A DNA stretch of 64,000 bases from Paracoccaceae bacterium (GTDB taxonomy: Bacteria > Pseudomonadota > Alphaproteobacteria > Rhodobacterales > Rhodobacteraceae): the NCBI GenBank assembly GCA_028150825.1, contig JAOGIM010000005.1, positions 1 through 64,000 of the forward strand, written 5' to 3'. The position numbers and the translations under genes were made by a program. Position 1 is the first letter of the stretch, and each line of letters opens with the position of its first letter. The notes under the pieces are model-generated. The model was given only the letters and a program-made list of their open reading frames with translations, was not told the origin of the DNA and made no database searches. Shown piece by piece: positions 46,286-55,033 of this stretch.

Positions 46286-47587
46286 ATGATTACACGTTAT
46301 TCCCGTCCCGACATTGTTAAAATCTGGTCACCTGAGACAAAATTCCGTATCTGGTACGAGATTGAGGCTCATGCCTGTGACGCGATGGCTGAGATAGGTG
46401 TCATTCCAGAGGAAAACGCAAAAGCGGTTTGGAAAGTAAAAGATGTTGAGTTTGATGTGGCTCGAATTGATGAGATTGAAGCTGTCACTAAGCATGATGT
46501 AATAGCGTTTTTGACCCATCTTGCAGAAATTGTTGGATCAGACGAAGCGCGATTCATTCATCAGGGCATGACGAGCTCTGATGTGTTGGATACTTGTTTT
46601 AATGTCCAGCTAGTCAAGGCGGCTGATATTTTGATTGCCGATATGGAGGCGCTTTTGGCGGCTTTAAAACGACGCGCCTTTGAGCATAAATATACTGTGC
46701 GTATTGGACGCAGTCATGGCATACATGCTGAGCCGACCACAATGGGGCTGACGTTCACACGTTTTTACGCAGAGATGGATCGCAATCGCGAACGCCTTAT
46801 CGCGGCTCGGGCAGAAATTGCGACGGGTGCAATTTCTGGTGCGGTGGGAACATTTGCAAACATTGATCCACATGTTGAAGATTATGTGTGTCAAAAACTT
46901 GGCCTAGAGCCAGAGCCAATCAGCACTCAAGTTATTCCGCGAGACCGTCATGCGGCATTTTTTGCTGTGCTCGGTGTTGTGGCCAGCAGCATCGAAAACG
47001 TAGCAACAGAAATCCGCCATATGCAGCGCACCGAAGTGCTTGAAGCAGAGGAATTTTTCTCAAAGGGGCAAAAAGGTAGCTCGGCTATGCCCCACAAGCG
47101 CAACCCTGTTTTAACAGAAAATCTAACTGGATTGGCGCGTCTGGTACGTGCAGCTGTCATTCCAGCCCTGGAAAATGTGGTGCAGTGGCACGAACGAGAT
47201 ATCTCGCATAGTTCTGTAGAAAGGAACATTGGCCCAGACGCTACGGTCACGCTGGATTTCGCTTTATCACGGTTAACTCAAGTCATTGATAAACTGGTTG
47301 TTTACCCTGAAAATATGCTAAAAAATATGAACAAATTCCGTGGTCTTGTAATGAGCCAAAGAGTTCTTTTGGCGTTGACACAGGCGGGCGTCAGTCGAGA
47401 CGATTCCTACCGTCTAGTGCAGAGAAACGCGATGAAGGTTTGGGAGGAAGGCAAAGATTTTAAGACTGAGCTTTTGGCTGATAAAGAAGTAATGCAGGCT
47501 CTCAGCGAGGAGGAAGTGCGTGAAAAATTTGATATCAGCTATCATACGAAGCATGTGGATACCATTTTTAAGCGGGTTTTTAAGTAG
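46286..47587 (+). CDS. purB: adenylosuccinate lyase
   Basis: A 433-residue fumarase/aspartase-superfamily enzyme that acts twice in purine synthesis, releasing fumarate from SAICAR and from adenylosuccinate. Visible are HQGMTSSDVLDT, GRSHGIHAEPT with the catalytic His, and the signature GSSAMPHKRNPVLTEN. Length is standard. The GAGG ribosome site ten bases upstream can fold with CCTC. It is transcribed alone; the dead fliG follows. Confidence 0.95.
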   Translation: MITRYSRPDIVKIWSPETKFRIWYEIEAHACDAMAEIGVIPEENAKAVWKVKDVEFDVARIDEIEAVTKHDVIAFLTHLAEIVGSDEARFIHQGMTSSDVLDTCFNVQLVKAADILIADMEALLAALKRRAFEHKYTVRIGRSHGIHAEPTTMGLTFTRFYAEMDRNRERLIAARAEIATGAISGAVGTFANIDPHVEDYVCQKLGLEPEPISTQVIPRDRHAAFFAVLGVVASSIENVATEIRHMQRTEVLEAEEFFSKGQKGSSAMPHKRNPVLTENLTGLARLVRAAVIPALENVVQWHERDISHSSVERNIGPDATVTLDFALSRLTQVIDKLVVYPENMLKNMNKFRGLVMSQRVLLALTQAGVSRDDSYRLVQRNAMKVWEEGKDFKTELLADKEVMQALSEEEVREKFDISYHTKHVDTIFKRVFK

Positions 47588-47722
47588 AACACCCTTGAAA
47601 AAGGGTCAAACCCATTATCAGTTTGAGGTGTTTGTAGTTTTTATTTGTCGAACAAAGACAGAGCCTTCAAAACTATGAGCAAGCGGTTGATTCGCCAAAC
47701 ATTAAGCACGAAATCTCTGGTC

Positions 47723-48731
47723 ATGAACTATCAATAGTAGTTTTTTAGACCGCGCAGTAGGAGAGGCTGTAATCATTGTGAGTTTATTAATTTGGCATAG
47801 GACGGATGGTTTACTGTCCAACCTTTCAGCTAAGCTGTAAAGCGAAATTACATAAAGTATCGTTCAATTACGGCGCGTTAATCCAGAAACCATTTTGAGT
47901 GTGGTCAGAGAGTTTGCCGGAGAGCCCGGCTCAGTTGGTTTAAGTCTTAGTGATGACCTTGTAGAGGCCTTTGGGTTTTGGAATGCAAAATTGCTAAACA
48001 AACTGCAAAACGAGGCTGGAGTTTTCCAGTTTGCAGATCTGTGTGGCCGACTAAAGCGGATGAGTGTTGAGGAACTTGGCAAAATTTTTGCGAATGTAAA
48101 CATGGAAATTGCTACTGTTAAATTGTCCAAATTAGACACAGGTAAAGCAGTAAATATTTTTGGGTCCCTTCCAGACGATCACGTTTGTAAAATAAGCCAT
48201 ATAATTTGGATTGGCAAAAATCTGAAATCTGATGCTATGGATCGGATTGGAAAGAGCCTTGTAGCTAAAATCGATAATCGTCTAGAGCGTGCATTTTATA
48301 AAACCCTTGCAGATTATATCGCTGTTATTTTAACTTTGGGATCTCACAAAGTCCGTCAGGAAGTGATAACGTGACTTGAAATAACGGACCTGAATTTGCT
48401 GAGCTGGTGAAGAATGCCATGTTTATATATAGACATAATTTGGGGAGTTTTTTTAAAAAGACATGGCCAAAGCGATAAGATCAGTATCTCAACTTGAGTT
48501 TATTACAGCACTTGGATTTGCGCGTCATCGCGGTGACATTAAAGTTAAAGACCGTATTCTTAGTGGCTTATAAAAGTGGTTGGCTGAAATTATAGAGAAA
48601 GAAAAGTTTCTTTCTAGTCGCACCAGAAATCGTGACGGCCAGTGGTAAATTTACAAAATTATTACAAAAAATCAAGATGGCATTACGACGGGCCTATTCA
48701 ATTGTAGAGATCCTTTGGAAGTTATGCACTA
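47723..48731 (+). pseudogene. fliG: fliG, flagellar motor switch protein, inactivated
   Basis: The longest open piece (about 47856-48371) reads as Rhodobacterales-type FliG: TILSVVREFAGE, IATVKLSKLDTGKAVNIF and SDAMDRIGKSLVAKIDNR. Upstream in the same frame, GEAVIIVSLLI and DGLLSNLSAKL continue the N terminus past TAA 47838 and TAA 47853. After TGA 48372 the frame shifts (EFAELVKNAMF) and shifts again to SQLEFITALGFARHRGD and KVKDRILSGL, ending in TAA 48571 and TAA 48646. It is thus a full-length gene with at least five stops and two frameshifts. No other flagellar gene is near. Confidence 0.83.
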
Positions 48732-48844
48732 ACGTGGTGGCTATTATATTTCTTTAGTGAACTTTTCGAACATTAGATCAAACACTTGTTCTCAGATAGT
48801 CTTTGGCTGTACTTGTTACACCGAGATTATATTTCCGAGGTTCT

Positions 48845-49762
48845 ATGGCTAAAACCCAAAAACTCGAGGGTAGCACAGCGCAAAAGGTAACGGATCTCCT
48901 TCTGCGTGGATTAATCAATCTAGCGCTCGCTCTGCCGCTTAGAATGCGATTGTGGTTCATGGGCATGCTGTTGCGTCGCGTGGTCTCACCTTTGGCTGGA
49001 TATAGGTCCCGGGCGATTGCCAATCTGGATTATATTTATCCTGACTTGGAAATGTCGAGAAAACGTCAAATTGCGGATGCTGTTGCAGATAATGCGGGGC
49101 GGACCCTTATCGAAAACTATGATGTTTTAGGTCTTAAAGATCGTATGCGCGATGCTGACGTTGAAGGGAAGGGCTTCGAAGCGGTTAAAGAGGCGCATGC
49201 ATCTGGCAGGCCAGTAATTTTCGTAACCGGCCATTTTGGCAACTTTGAAGCACCCAGAGCCGCGCTTGTTGCGCGGGGTTTTGAAGTTGGCGGTCTTTAC
49301 CGTCCAATGTCAAACCCCTTTTTTAATGCCCATTATGCAAAGAATATGCATTCTCTTTCTGGCCCGGTCTTTGAGCAAGGGAGGCGTGGTACGATGGGGC
49401 TTTTCCGCCATATCAAAAGTGGTGGTATGGGTGTTCTGCTCTTTGATATTTATGATAGCAGTGGAGCGCCAATGGATTTTTTAGGCCAGCCAGCGCCAAC
49501 AATGACATCAGCCGCAGACATAGCGCTTAAGACAGGTGCTTTGCTCGTTCCGTTTTTTGGTGTGCGCAAAGCAGATGGGCGCAGTTTTGAGTTGATTTTT
49601 GAGAATCCTATTCCCCATAGTGATGCGTTGACAATGACTAAGGACATGACACAGCGGCTCGAGGTACAAGTCGCAAGAAACCCTGAACAATGGTTTTGGA
49701 TCCATCGGCGATGGAAACCTGCCCGTCAGCGGACTATGGCAGAAGCCAAAATAACTTCCTGA
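48845..49762 (+). CDS. HtrB/MsbB-like lysophospholipid/lipid A acyltransferase
   Basis: A 305-residue inner-membrane-associated acyltransferase of the lipid A late-acyltransferase superfamily. A hydrophobic N-terminal segment (about 17-45) is followed by the catalytic HX4E motif GHFGNFEAP and later by PFFGVRKADGRSF and NPEQWFWIHRRWK, hallmarks of LpxL-type enzymes. GAGG at 48836-48839 sets the ATG. It adds a fatty acid to lipid A or a related lipid. It is alone, after the dead fliG. Confidence 0.88.
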   Translation: MAKTQKLEGSTAQKVTDLLLRGLINLALALPLRMRLWFMGMLLRRVVSPLAGYRSRAIANLDYIYPDLEMSRKRQIADAVADNAGRTLIENYDVLGLKDRMRDADVEGKGFEAVKEAHASGRPVIFVTGHFGNFEAPRAALVARGFEVGGLYRPMSNPFFNAHYAKNMHSLSGPVFEQGRRGTMGLFRHIKSGGMGVLLFDIYDSSGAPMDFLGQPAPTMTSAADIALKTGALLVPFFGVRKADGRSFELIFENPIPHSDALTMTKDMTQRLEVQVARNPEQWFWIHRRWKPARQRTMAEAKITS

Positions 49763-49805
49763 GGGCATTTTTTGAAAGATAAATACAATGTTGCCCTTGA
49801 GTGAC

Positions 49806-50624
49806 TTATAGTGACAAAGGCGCATCAGGTATTGGTGGGCCTGCCTCATATCCTCCCCAAACAGATTGATCAAAGTGAACTACCGATCCGGTCATTAATC
49901 CAGCATCCTCAGAGCTAAAAAACGTAACAGCACGAGCAACTTCAGCAGGATCAACCAAACGGCCAAAAGGCTGCTGGACTGCGGCTTTTTCAAGCCAATC
50001 ATCTTTTGCGCCGTGGTACTCGCGCTGGATCTGGTCTTCTCCATCCGAAGACATCCATCCAATGTTCAACTGGTTGACCCGAATGCGATTTCGTAACAAG
50101 GCAAACGCTGTATTGCGCGTAAAGGTCTCTAAAGCACCTTTTGAGGCGCAATATGCTGCAATAAAAGGTTGGCCAGTCATCGCGCTGGCTGACCCGATGT
50201 TAAGTATTGATCCTTCAATCCTGTCGCGGATCATCAGCTTAACGCTTTCCTGAGTTAAAAAGAAAGGCGCACGTACGTTAACTGCCATCATCGCATCAAA
50301 AAGACCCGGTGATGTATCGAGGATGTTGCCACGATCGGTTATGGCTGCTGCATTTACCAAGACGTCAGCCCGGCCAAAGGTTTCGTCGGCTATCGCAACG
50401 ACTGATCTGCAGTCATCGACGTCGCTTAGATCGGCCTGACAAAAGGCGACTGGCACACCAGTTTGATCCTGAATATCTAAGGCTACTTTGGCGCCTTTTT
50501 CGGCATTTCGGCCGCAGGTGACAATTCCCACCACACCGGATCTGGCAAACTCAAGTGCAATAGCCGCTCCAAGCCCTTGGGTCCCGCCAGTCACAATGGC
50601 AATTTTCCCATCCATCCGGTTCAT
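49806..50624 (-). CDS. short-chain dehydrogenase/reductase
   Basis: A 272-residue classical SDR with TGGTQGLGAAIA at the cofactor site, NAAA, and the catalytic YCASK motif near residue 157, with Ser at SASAM upstream. It is divergent from the iolG-like dehydrogenase across a 230-base region that carries an inverted repeat (50706-50720). A role in inositol or related polyol catabolism is inferred. The start is likely the second Met at 50624. Confidence 0.85.
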   Translation of the reverse strand: MNRMDGKIAIVTGGTQGLGAAIALEFARSGVVGIVTCGRNAEKGAKVALDIQDQTGVPVAFCQADLSDVDDCRSVVAIADETFGRADVLVNAAAITDRGNILDTSPGLFDAMMAVNVRAPFFLTQESVKLMIRDRIEGSILNIGSASAMTGQPFIAAYCASKGALETFTRNTAFALLRNRIRVNQLNIGWMSSDGEDQIQREYHGAKDDWLEKAAVQQPFGRLVDPAEVARAVTFFSSEDAGLMTGSVVHFDQSVWGGYEAGPPIPDAPLSL

Positions 50625-50705
50625 AATGCATCCTTTCATCGTACTTTTTTGATAGCTATAAACCTATTTAACTTAGCAGTTGCAATAAAAGAAAATCAAT
50701 TTCTA

Positions 50706-50720
50706 AACGTGTTTAACGTT
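50706..50720. promoter_or_regulatory. candidate operator AACGT-N5-ACGTT
   Basis: A perfect inverted repeat, AACGT and ACGTT with a 5-base spacer, sits in the divergent promoter region of the SDR and the iolG-like gene. Nearly the same site, AACGT-N5-ACGTG, lies upstream of the SnoaL-like gene at 51934-51948. Two such sites flanking adjacent genes suggest a common repressor, perhaps LacI-like; the regulator is not in the window. Confidence 0.45.
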
Positions 50721-50854
50721 ATTTGAGAATATTTGAAAAGTGGATAAAACTTCTTTAATAATTCTAAAAATTGGCTTTCCAGATCGTTTACTTGTGCAAC
50801 TGCAACATATCTGTCTTATAGATAATCTGGTTTATAGATAATAAGGAGACTAAC

Positions 50855-51862
50855 TTGCTAAAAATAGCTGTTTTAGGCTGTGGCCGAATCGGACAAATGC
50901 ACGCGGCTAATATAGCTCAACATCACAGAGCGGATCTGGCGATGGTATATGATATTTACCAACCTAACGCAGAAATGACGGCGATCAGACATGGCGTTTC
51001 AATGGCCTCTGCTGCGTCAGACGTATTTGCCTCATTTGAAGTTGATGCAGTGCTTGTTGCAACGACCACGGATACGCATGCAGACTTTATCGAAATGGCT
51101 GTAGCGGCGGGAAAGCCTATTTTGTGTGAAAAGCCAATCGATCTTAGCCTTGATAGGGTGAATGCATGTGCTGCAAAAATTGCGGGAACTGATGTACCCA
51201 TTCAACTTGGCTTTAACCGTCGTTTTGATCCTGGCCACAGATCTGCCCGAAATGCTGTGGTTAATGGTGAAATCGGCGATCTGCATCAGGTTATCATTAC
51301 CTCACGTGATCCTGAAATGCCGCCACGGACTTATTATGAAACAGCCGGAGGTTTGTTTCGCGATATGACAATCCATGATTTTGATTTAGCACGTTTCATG
51401 CTGGGCGATGAGCCTGTTGAGGTTTTCGCCATGGGCGGGGGATTGATCGATCGTGCAATGATGACAGACCTTGGTGATTTTGACACGGCCATGATCATCA
51501 TGCAGACCGCGGATGGCAAACAATGCCATATCAATAATTCACGCACAGCAGGATATGGCTATGACCAACGGGTGGAGCTTTTGGGCACGAAAGGTATGGT
51601 GCAGAGTGAGAACAAAAAAGAGCATGAGGTCAGGCGGTTTTCCTCAACGCAAACAGAAACATCCGCACCTTATTTAAATTTCTTCATTGAACGTTATAAA
51701 GAGGCGTTTGATGCTGAAATCGATGCTTTTGTGAAGTCTATAACAACAGGAAAAAAACCTGAAGTTGGTTTTGAGGATGGTCGGCGCGCATTGATGTTGG
51801 CAGAAGCTGCGTATCTATCAATTTCGCAAAAACGCAGTGTGAGTGTGGACGAAGTTGGATAA
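50855..51862 (+). CDS. iolG: inositol 2-dehydrogenase-like Gfo/Idh/MocA oxidoreductase
   Basis: A 335-residue Gfo/Idh/MocA enzyme. CGRIGQMHAANI binds NAD, EKPIDLS carries the conserved Lys, and GFNRRFDPGH followed by DMTIHDFDLARFML supplies the Asp-His catalytic region. The sequence fits myo-inositol 2-dehydrogenase, which makes scyllo-inosose. TTG at 50855 is the start, set by AAGGAG at 50843-50848. The rest of the iol pathway is not in this window, so related inositol or sugar dehydrogenases remain possible. Confidence 0.85.
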   Translation: MLKIAVLGCGRIGQMHAANIAQHHRADLAMVYDIYQPNAEMTAIRHGVSMASAASDVFASFEVDAVLVATTTDTHADFIEMAVAAGKPILCEKPIDLSLDRVNACAAKIAGTDVPIQLGFNRRFDPGHRSARNAVVNGEIGDLHQVIITSRDPEMPPRTYYETAGGLFRDMTIHDFDLARFMLGDEPVEVFAMGGGLIDRAMMTDLGDFDTAMIIMQTADGKQCHINNSRTAGYGYDQRVELLGTKGMVQSENKKEHEVRRFSSTQTETSAPYLNFFIERYKEAFDAEIDAFVKSITTGKKPEVGFEDGRRALMLAEAAYLSISQKRSVSVDEVG

Positions 51863-51933
51863 ATCAGATTGAATTTTTAGCTTTAAGTACCTGGGCCTTC
51901 CAAAAACTCTGATACTGGAACTTTTAATTTTTA

Positions 51934-51948
51934 AACGTTATAAACGTG
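51934..51948. promoter_or_regulatory. candidate operator AACGT-N5-ACGTG
   Basis: It matches the site at 50706-50720 in nine of ten half-site bases. It lies about 166 bases upstream of the SnoaL-like gene and after iolG, so both neighbours may respond to the same regulator. Confidence 0.4.
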
Positions 51949-52113
51949 CGCAATGCCTTTTATGGATTGGTTCTACATTCGCCGTACAAAAGGCAGTGTG
52001 CTACGCTTGATCTACAAAAGGGTATTGCACACCTAAAGAAAATCCCATTGCGCAGAGCTCGAAATGAGTTATGACCATTTTTGTGTTTTGTTAGTAAGGG
52101 AAACCGCTCGGCT

Positions 52114-53112
52114 ATGTCAGAATTTCAAAACCAAAAAAACCTTGTCCGCGACTTACACAAAGAGCTAGACGCCGCAACTGGAAACGATGTTGAAAATGTC
52201 CTAAGTCGTTATATAGAATCTGATTATCTTTGGCGCGGTTACCATCCCTTCAATGAACTTACATCTGCCAAAGAACTTGCCAAAGTGTTCTGGTCACCAT
52301 TAAAAACAGCATTTCAGCACCTCCAGCGTCGAGATGATGTGTTTATGTCTGGGCGCAACCAGATGGATGATTTCCAAAGCGTTTGGGTGGTCTCAATGGG
52401 CCATCTGATGGGGCTGTTTGATGCGCCTTGGTTGGGATTCAAACCAACTCAAAAAATGACATTTCTTAGATATTGTGAATTTAATAAAATTGAAAACAAC
52501 AAAGTTGTCGAAACGGCAATGTATTTTGATATTCCGCATGTGATGATGCAGTGTGGTCTAAACCCTTTTCCCACAGAAACTGGAGCTCAATTAGTACAAC
52601 CTGGTCCCCAAACCCACAATGGTTTGTTGTTTGACCCACAGGATCCGAAGATTGGGGAAAAAACACTTCAAACGATTAACGCAATGATAACTGATCTTGG
52701 GCAGTGGAACCTAGGCATGTCGCTTGAGGATGAGCTGAGACGCACTTGGTGTGAAGATATGATTTGGTGGGGACCCTCTGGCATCGGGGCGACCTATACA
52801 ATTGAGCGATATGCCAAACAACATTCTGGTCCCTTCCGAAACGGATTTACGGATCGTTCAAAGACCAACCATATATGCCGCTTGGCCGAAGGCCAATTTG
52901 GTGGATTTTTTGGATGGCCCAATTTTACAGCAAGGCCGACAGGCGGCTTTATGGGGATGCCCGCAACGGACAAAGTGGGTGAATTTCGTGTGATCGATAT
53001 CTACCGTCGACAAGGTGACAAGCTCGCTGAAAATTGGATTTTTATTGATCTCTTGCATTTTTGGAAAATGCAGGGGGTTGATATTTTGGAGCGCATAACC
53101 AAAATTGGGTAA
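52114..53112 (+). CDS. tandem SnoaL-like (NTF2-fold) protein
   Basis: A 332-residue protein made of two NTF2-fold halves. The first (about 1-150) and second (about 175-332) each begin with a helix-rich stretch ending near WxG-H/S and close with YFDI and IFIDLLHFWKMQG strands. SnoaL relatives bind small hydrophobic or polyketide molecules, and no catalytic acid is certain. The start at 52114 follows AAGGGA 11 bases away; an in-frame TTG lies at 52081. Its position after iolG with a shared putative operator suggests sugar or polyol metabolism. Confidence 0.75.
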   Translation: MSEFQNQKNLVRDLHKELDAATGNDVENVLSRYIESDYLWRGYHPFNELTSAKELAKVFWSPLKTAFQHLQRRDDVFMSGRNQMDDFQSVWVVSMGHLMGLFDAPWLGFKPTQKMTFLRYCEFNKIENNKVVETAMYFDIPHVMMQCGLNPFPTETGAQLVQPGPQTHNGLLFDPQDPKIGEKTLQTINAMITDLGQWNLGMSLEDELRRTWCEDMIWWGPSGIGATYTIERYAKQHSGPFRNGFTDRSKTNHICRLAEGQFGGFFGWPNFTARPTGGFMGMPATDKVGEFRVIDIYRRQGDKLAENWIFIDLLHFWKMQGVDILERITKIG

Positions 53113-53128
53113 ACTCTAAATTTGGAGG

Positions 53129-53923
53129 TCATCTTCCTCGAAAATGGGCGGGTCTATTCTCGTTAAAAGCGGCGACGCCTTCTTTGCGATCTTGGGTTGG
53201 AACAGTGCGATTGTAGGCTTCTATTTCAAAGGCCAACCCATCCATAAGACTCATTTGAAGTCCCTTGTGAATGGCCTGTTTTGCCTGACGCACTGCAATC
53301 GGTGCATTGGCTGAGATTTGTTTGGCGGTTTTTAAAGCGGCTGGTAAGAGGTCGTTTAGTGCAAAAACCTGATTGGCCAAACCCCATTCACAGGCTTCTT
53401 GTGCGTCGAACACTCGGCCGGTTAAGATAAGCTCTTTGGCTCTGCGCTCTCCGATGGCGCGGGCCAAAGTTTGCGTTCCCCCTGCGCCGGGAATAATGCC
53501 CAGTGTTACTTCGGTTTGGGCAAATTTTGCGGTCTCGGACACATACGTAAAATCCATAGCTGCAACAAGCTCGCAACCACCGCCAAAGGCTGCGCCGTTT
53601 ATCGCCCCTATAAGTGGGATCGGGCAGCCAATAATGACGCGCACCATGCGTTCGTAAACAAGGTGTTGGGTTTGCCAGGCCTCATCAGTCATGCCATTGC
53701 GTTCCTTTAGGTCTCCTCCAGCGCAAAAAGCGCGCTCACCGGCGCCGGTAAGAACAATCGCGCGTACCTGTTTAGGATTTAGCGTAAGATCTTCGAAAAG
53801 ATCTATCAGTTCCTTTGCCATTTGTGTGTTAAACGCATTTGCAACGTTGGGTCTGTTAATTGTCACAAGCAGTATATGTTTGCCATGCGTTTCTGTTAGG
53901 AGCGTTTTATATGATTTTGACAT
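53129..53923 (-). CDS. enoyl-CoA hydratase/isomerase family protein
   Basis: A 264-residue crotonase. The oxyanion-hole segments FCAGGDLKER and NGAAFGGGCELVAAMD and the catalytic Glu-bearing EVTLGIIPGAGG are all present, so hydratase chemistry is expected. The C terminus GVAAFNENRPAHFRGR is typical of bacterial EchA enzymes. The substrate (short- or medium-chain or aromatic-derived enoyl-CoA) cannot be told. It stands alone and converges on the SnoaL-like gene. Confidence 0.87.
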   Translation of the reverse strand: MSKSYKTLLTETHGKHILLVTINRPNVANAFNTQMAKELIDLFEDLTLNPKQVRAIVLTGAGERAFCAGGDLKERNGMTDEAWQTQHLVYERMVRVIIGCPIPLIGAINGAAFGGGCELVAAMDFTYVSETAKFAQTEVTLGIIPGAGGTQTLARAIGERRAKELILTGRVFDAQEACEWGLANQVFALNDLLPAALKTAKQISANAPIAVRQAKQAIHKGLQMSLMDGLAFEIEAYNRTVPTQDRKEGVAAFNENRPAHFRGR

Positions 53924-54074
53924 ATTTGGACCACCAGTGTTTTATATTTGACTGCAAAAGCAACATGAGTTTTCGGATCATGTCTTGTTGTAATCGCAAT
54001 TTACCCTCAATCAAGTGCAATCTAGGTGATCATATTATGTTTGCATCCTCTAGAAAAAAAAATTATCATCCGAC

Positions 54075-54181
54075 AAGCTGTTGGGGTGCCTGTAAAGGCT
54101 GAGATGTACAGACAAACCCATCGAACCTGAACTGGTTAGGACCGGCGGAGGGAACAGAAAAGTGTTAGCCTTAGTTTTTTT
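54075..54181 (+). ncRNA. TPP riboswitch (THI element)
   Basis: The conserved core is unmistakable: GGGGTGCC, CTGAGAT (54099-54105), ACCC, then GAACCTGA and GGACCGGCGGAGGGAA. P1 pairs CTGTT (54078-54082) with AACAG (54153-54157). Just downstream AGCCTT (54167-54172) could pair with AAGGCT (54095-54100) before a seven-T run (54175-54181), a plausible switch that ends transcription when thiamine pyrophosphate is bound. It precedes an ABC transporter pair. Confidence 0.95.
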
Positions 54182-54240
54182 AAACCTTTTGTGCCGATAA
54201 TGTAGGCTTAGATCAAGATGTGGAATACAGGTCTCGCCAT

Positions 54241-54978
54241 ATGAGTGACGTTCATGCAATAGCACCCGGTTTATATTTATCAGGAAATGCATATATTGAA
54301 CAGGTCATGATCTTTGAAGACTTGACTTTACAAATTGCGTCTGGGGAATGGCACTGTTTATTAGGGGCTTCAGGTGTTGGAAAATCAACAGTTCTGAGGT
54401 TATTTGCAGGGCTGAACGAGGGAATTAAGTTTGGTGGAACTCTGTCGGCTTCTGATGGTTTTCCTTTTAGTAATCGCGTTACTTTTATGGCGCAGAATGA
54501 TTTACTATTGCCCTGGTTAAATGCACGCGAAAACGTATTACTTGGTACGCGTCTACGTGGACAGGTGACTAACCAGTTTGAGGCGGATACAGTGTTAGAG
54601 AAGGTTGGCCTTGCCGATCACAGACTAAAAAAACCTTCTCAATTGTCTGGTGGCCAACGCCAAAGGGTGGCTTTAGCGCGAACGTTGATTGAAGAACGCC
54701 CAATCGTTCTGCTGGACGAACCATTTTCAGCTCTTGATGCCAAAACCCGATCGCAAATGCAGGAACTGGCGGTTGACCTGCTTAAAGGTAAGACCGTGTT
54801 GCTCGTGACTCATGATCCTGCAGAGGCCTCGCGCTTGGGGCAGGCGATCTCAATCATGTCATCCTCAAAGCTTGAAAAATTTTTACCACCTGTGGGGATC
54901 ATTCCACGCGGTCTTTCTGATCCTGAGACGTTATCCGCGCAGGGTAGTTTACTTAGAATTCTGCGGGGTACAGAGTGA
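54241..54978 (+). CDS. thiZ: ABC transporter ATP-binding protein, thiamine precursor uptake
   Basis: A 245-residue ABC ATPase. Walker A is GASGVGKST, the signature is LSGGQRQR, Walker B is IVLLDEP and the switch His is VTHD. The TPP riboswitch directly upstream and the partner permease point to ThiZ of the ThiXYZ pyrimidine (HMP/FAMP) uptake system rather than sulfonate import. It starts at ATG 54241; a GTG seven codons earlier is also in frame. The permease gene follows after 55 bases. Confidence 0.85.
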   Translation: MSDVHAIAPGLYLSGNAYIEQVMIFEDLTLQIASGEWHCLLGASGVGKSTVLRLFAGLNEGIKFGGTLSASDGFPFSNRVTFMAQNDLLLPWLNARENVLLGTRLRGQVTNQFEADTVLEKVGLADHRLKKPSQLSGGQRQRVALARTLIEERPIVLLDEPFSALDAKTRSQMQELAVDLLKGKTVLLVTHDPAEASRLGQAISIMSSSKLEKFLPPVGIIPRGLSDPETLSAQGSLLRILRGTE

Positions 54979-55033
54979 TATTTAAGACATGTAAAGATAA
55001 GCTGGAACTGCCTTTGCGAGTGAGGAAGGGCGC

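Noticed and set aside
48845-49762. Assigning lpxL or msbB precisely
   Set aside because: The family motif is clear, but the acceptor lipid and position cannot be told from sequence.
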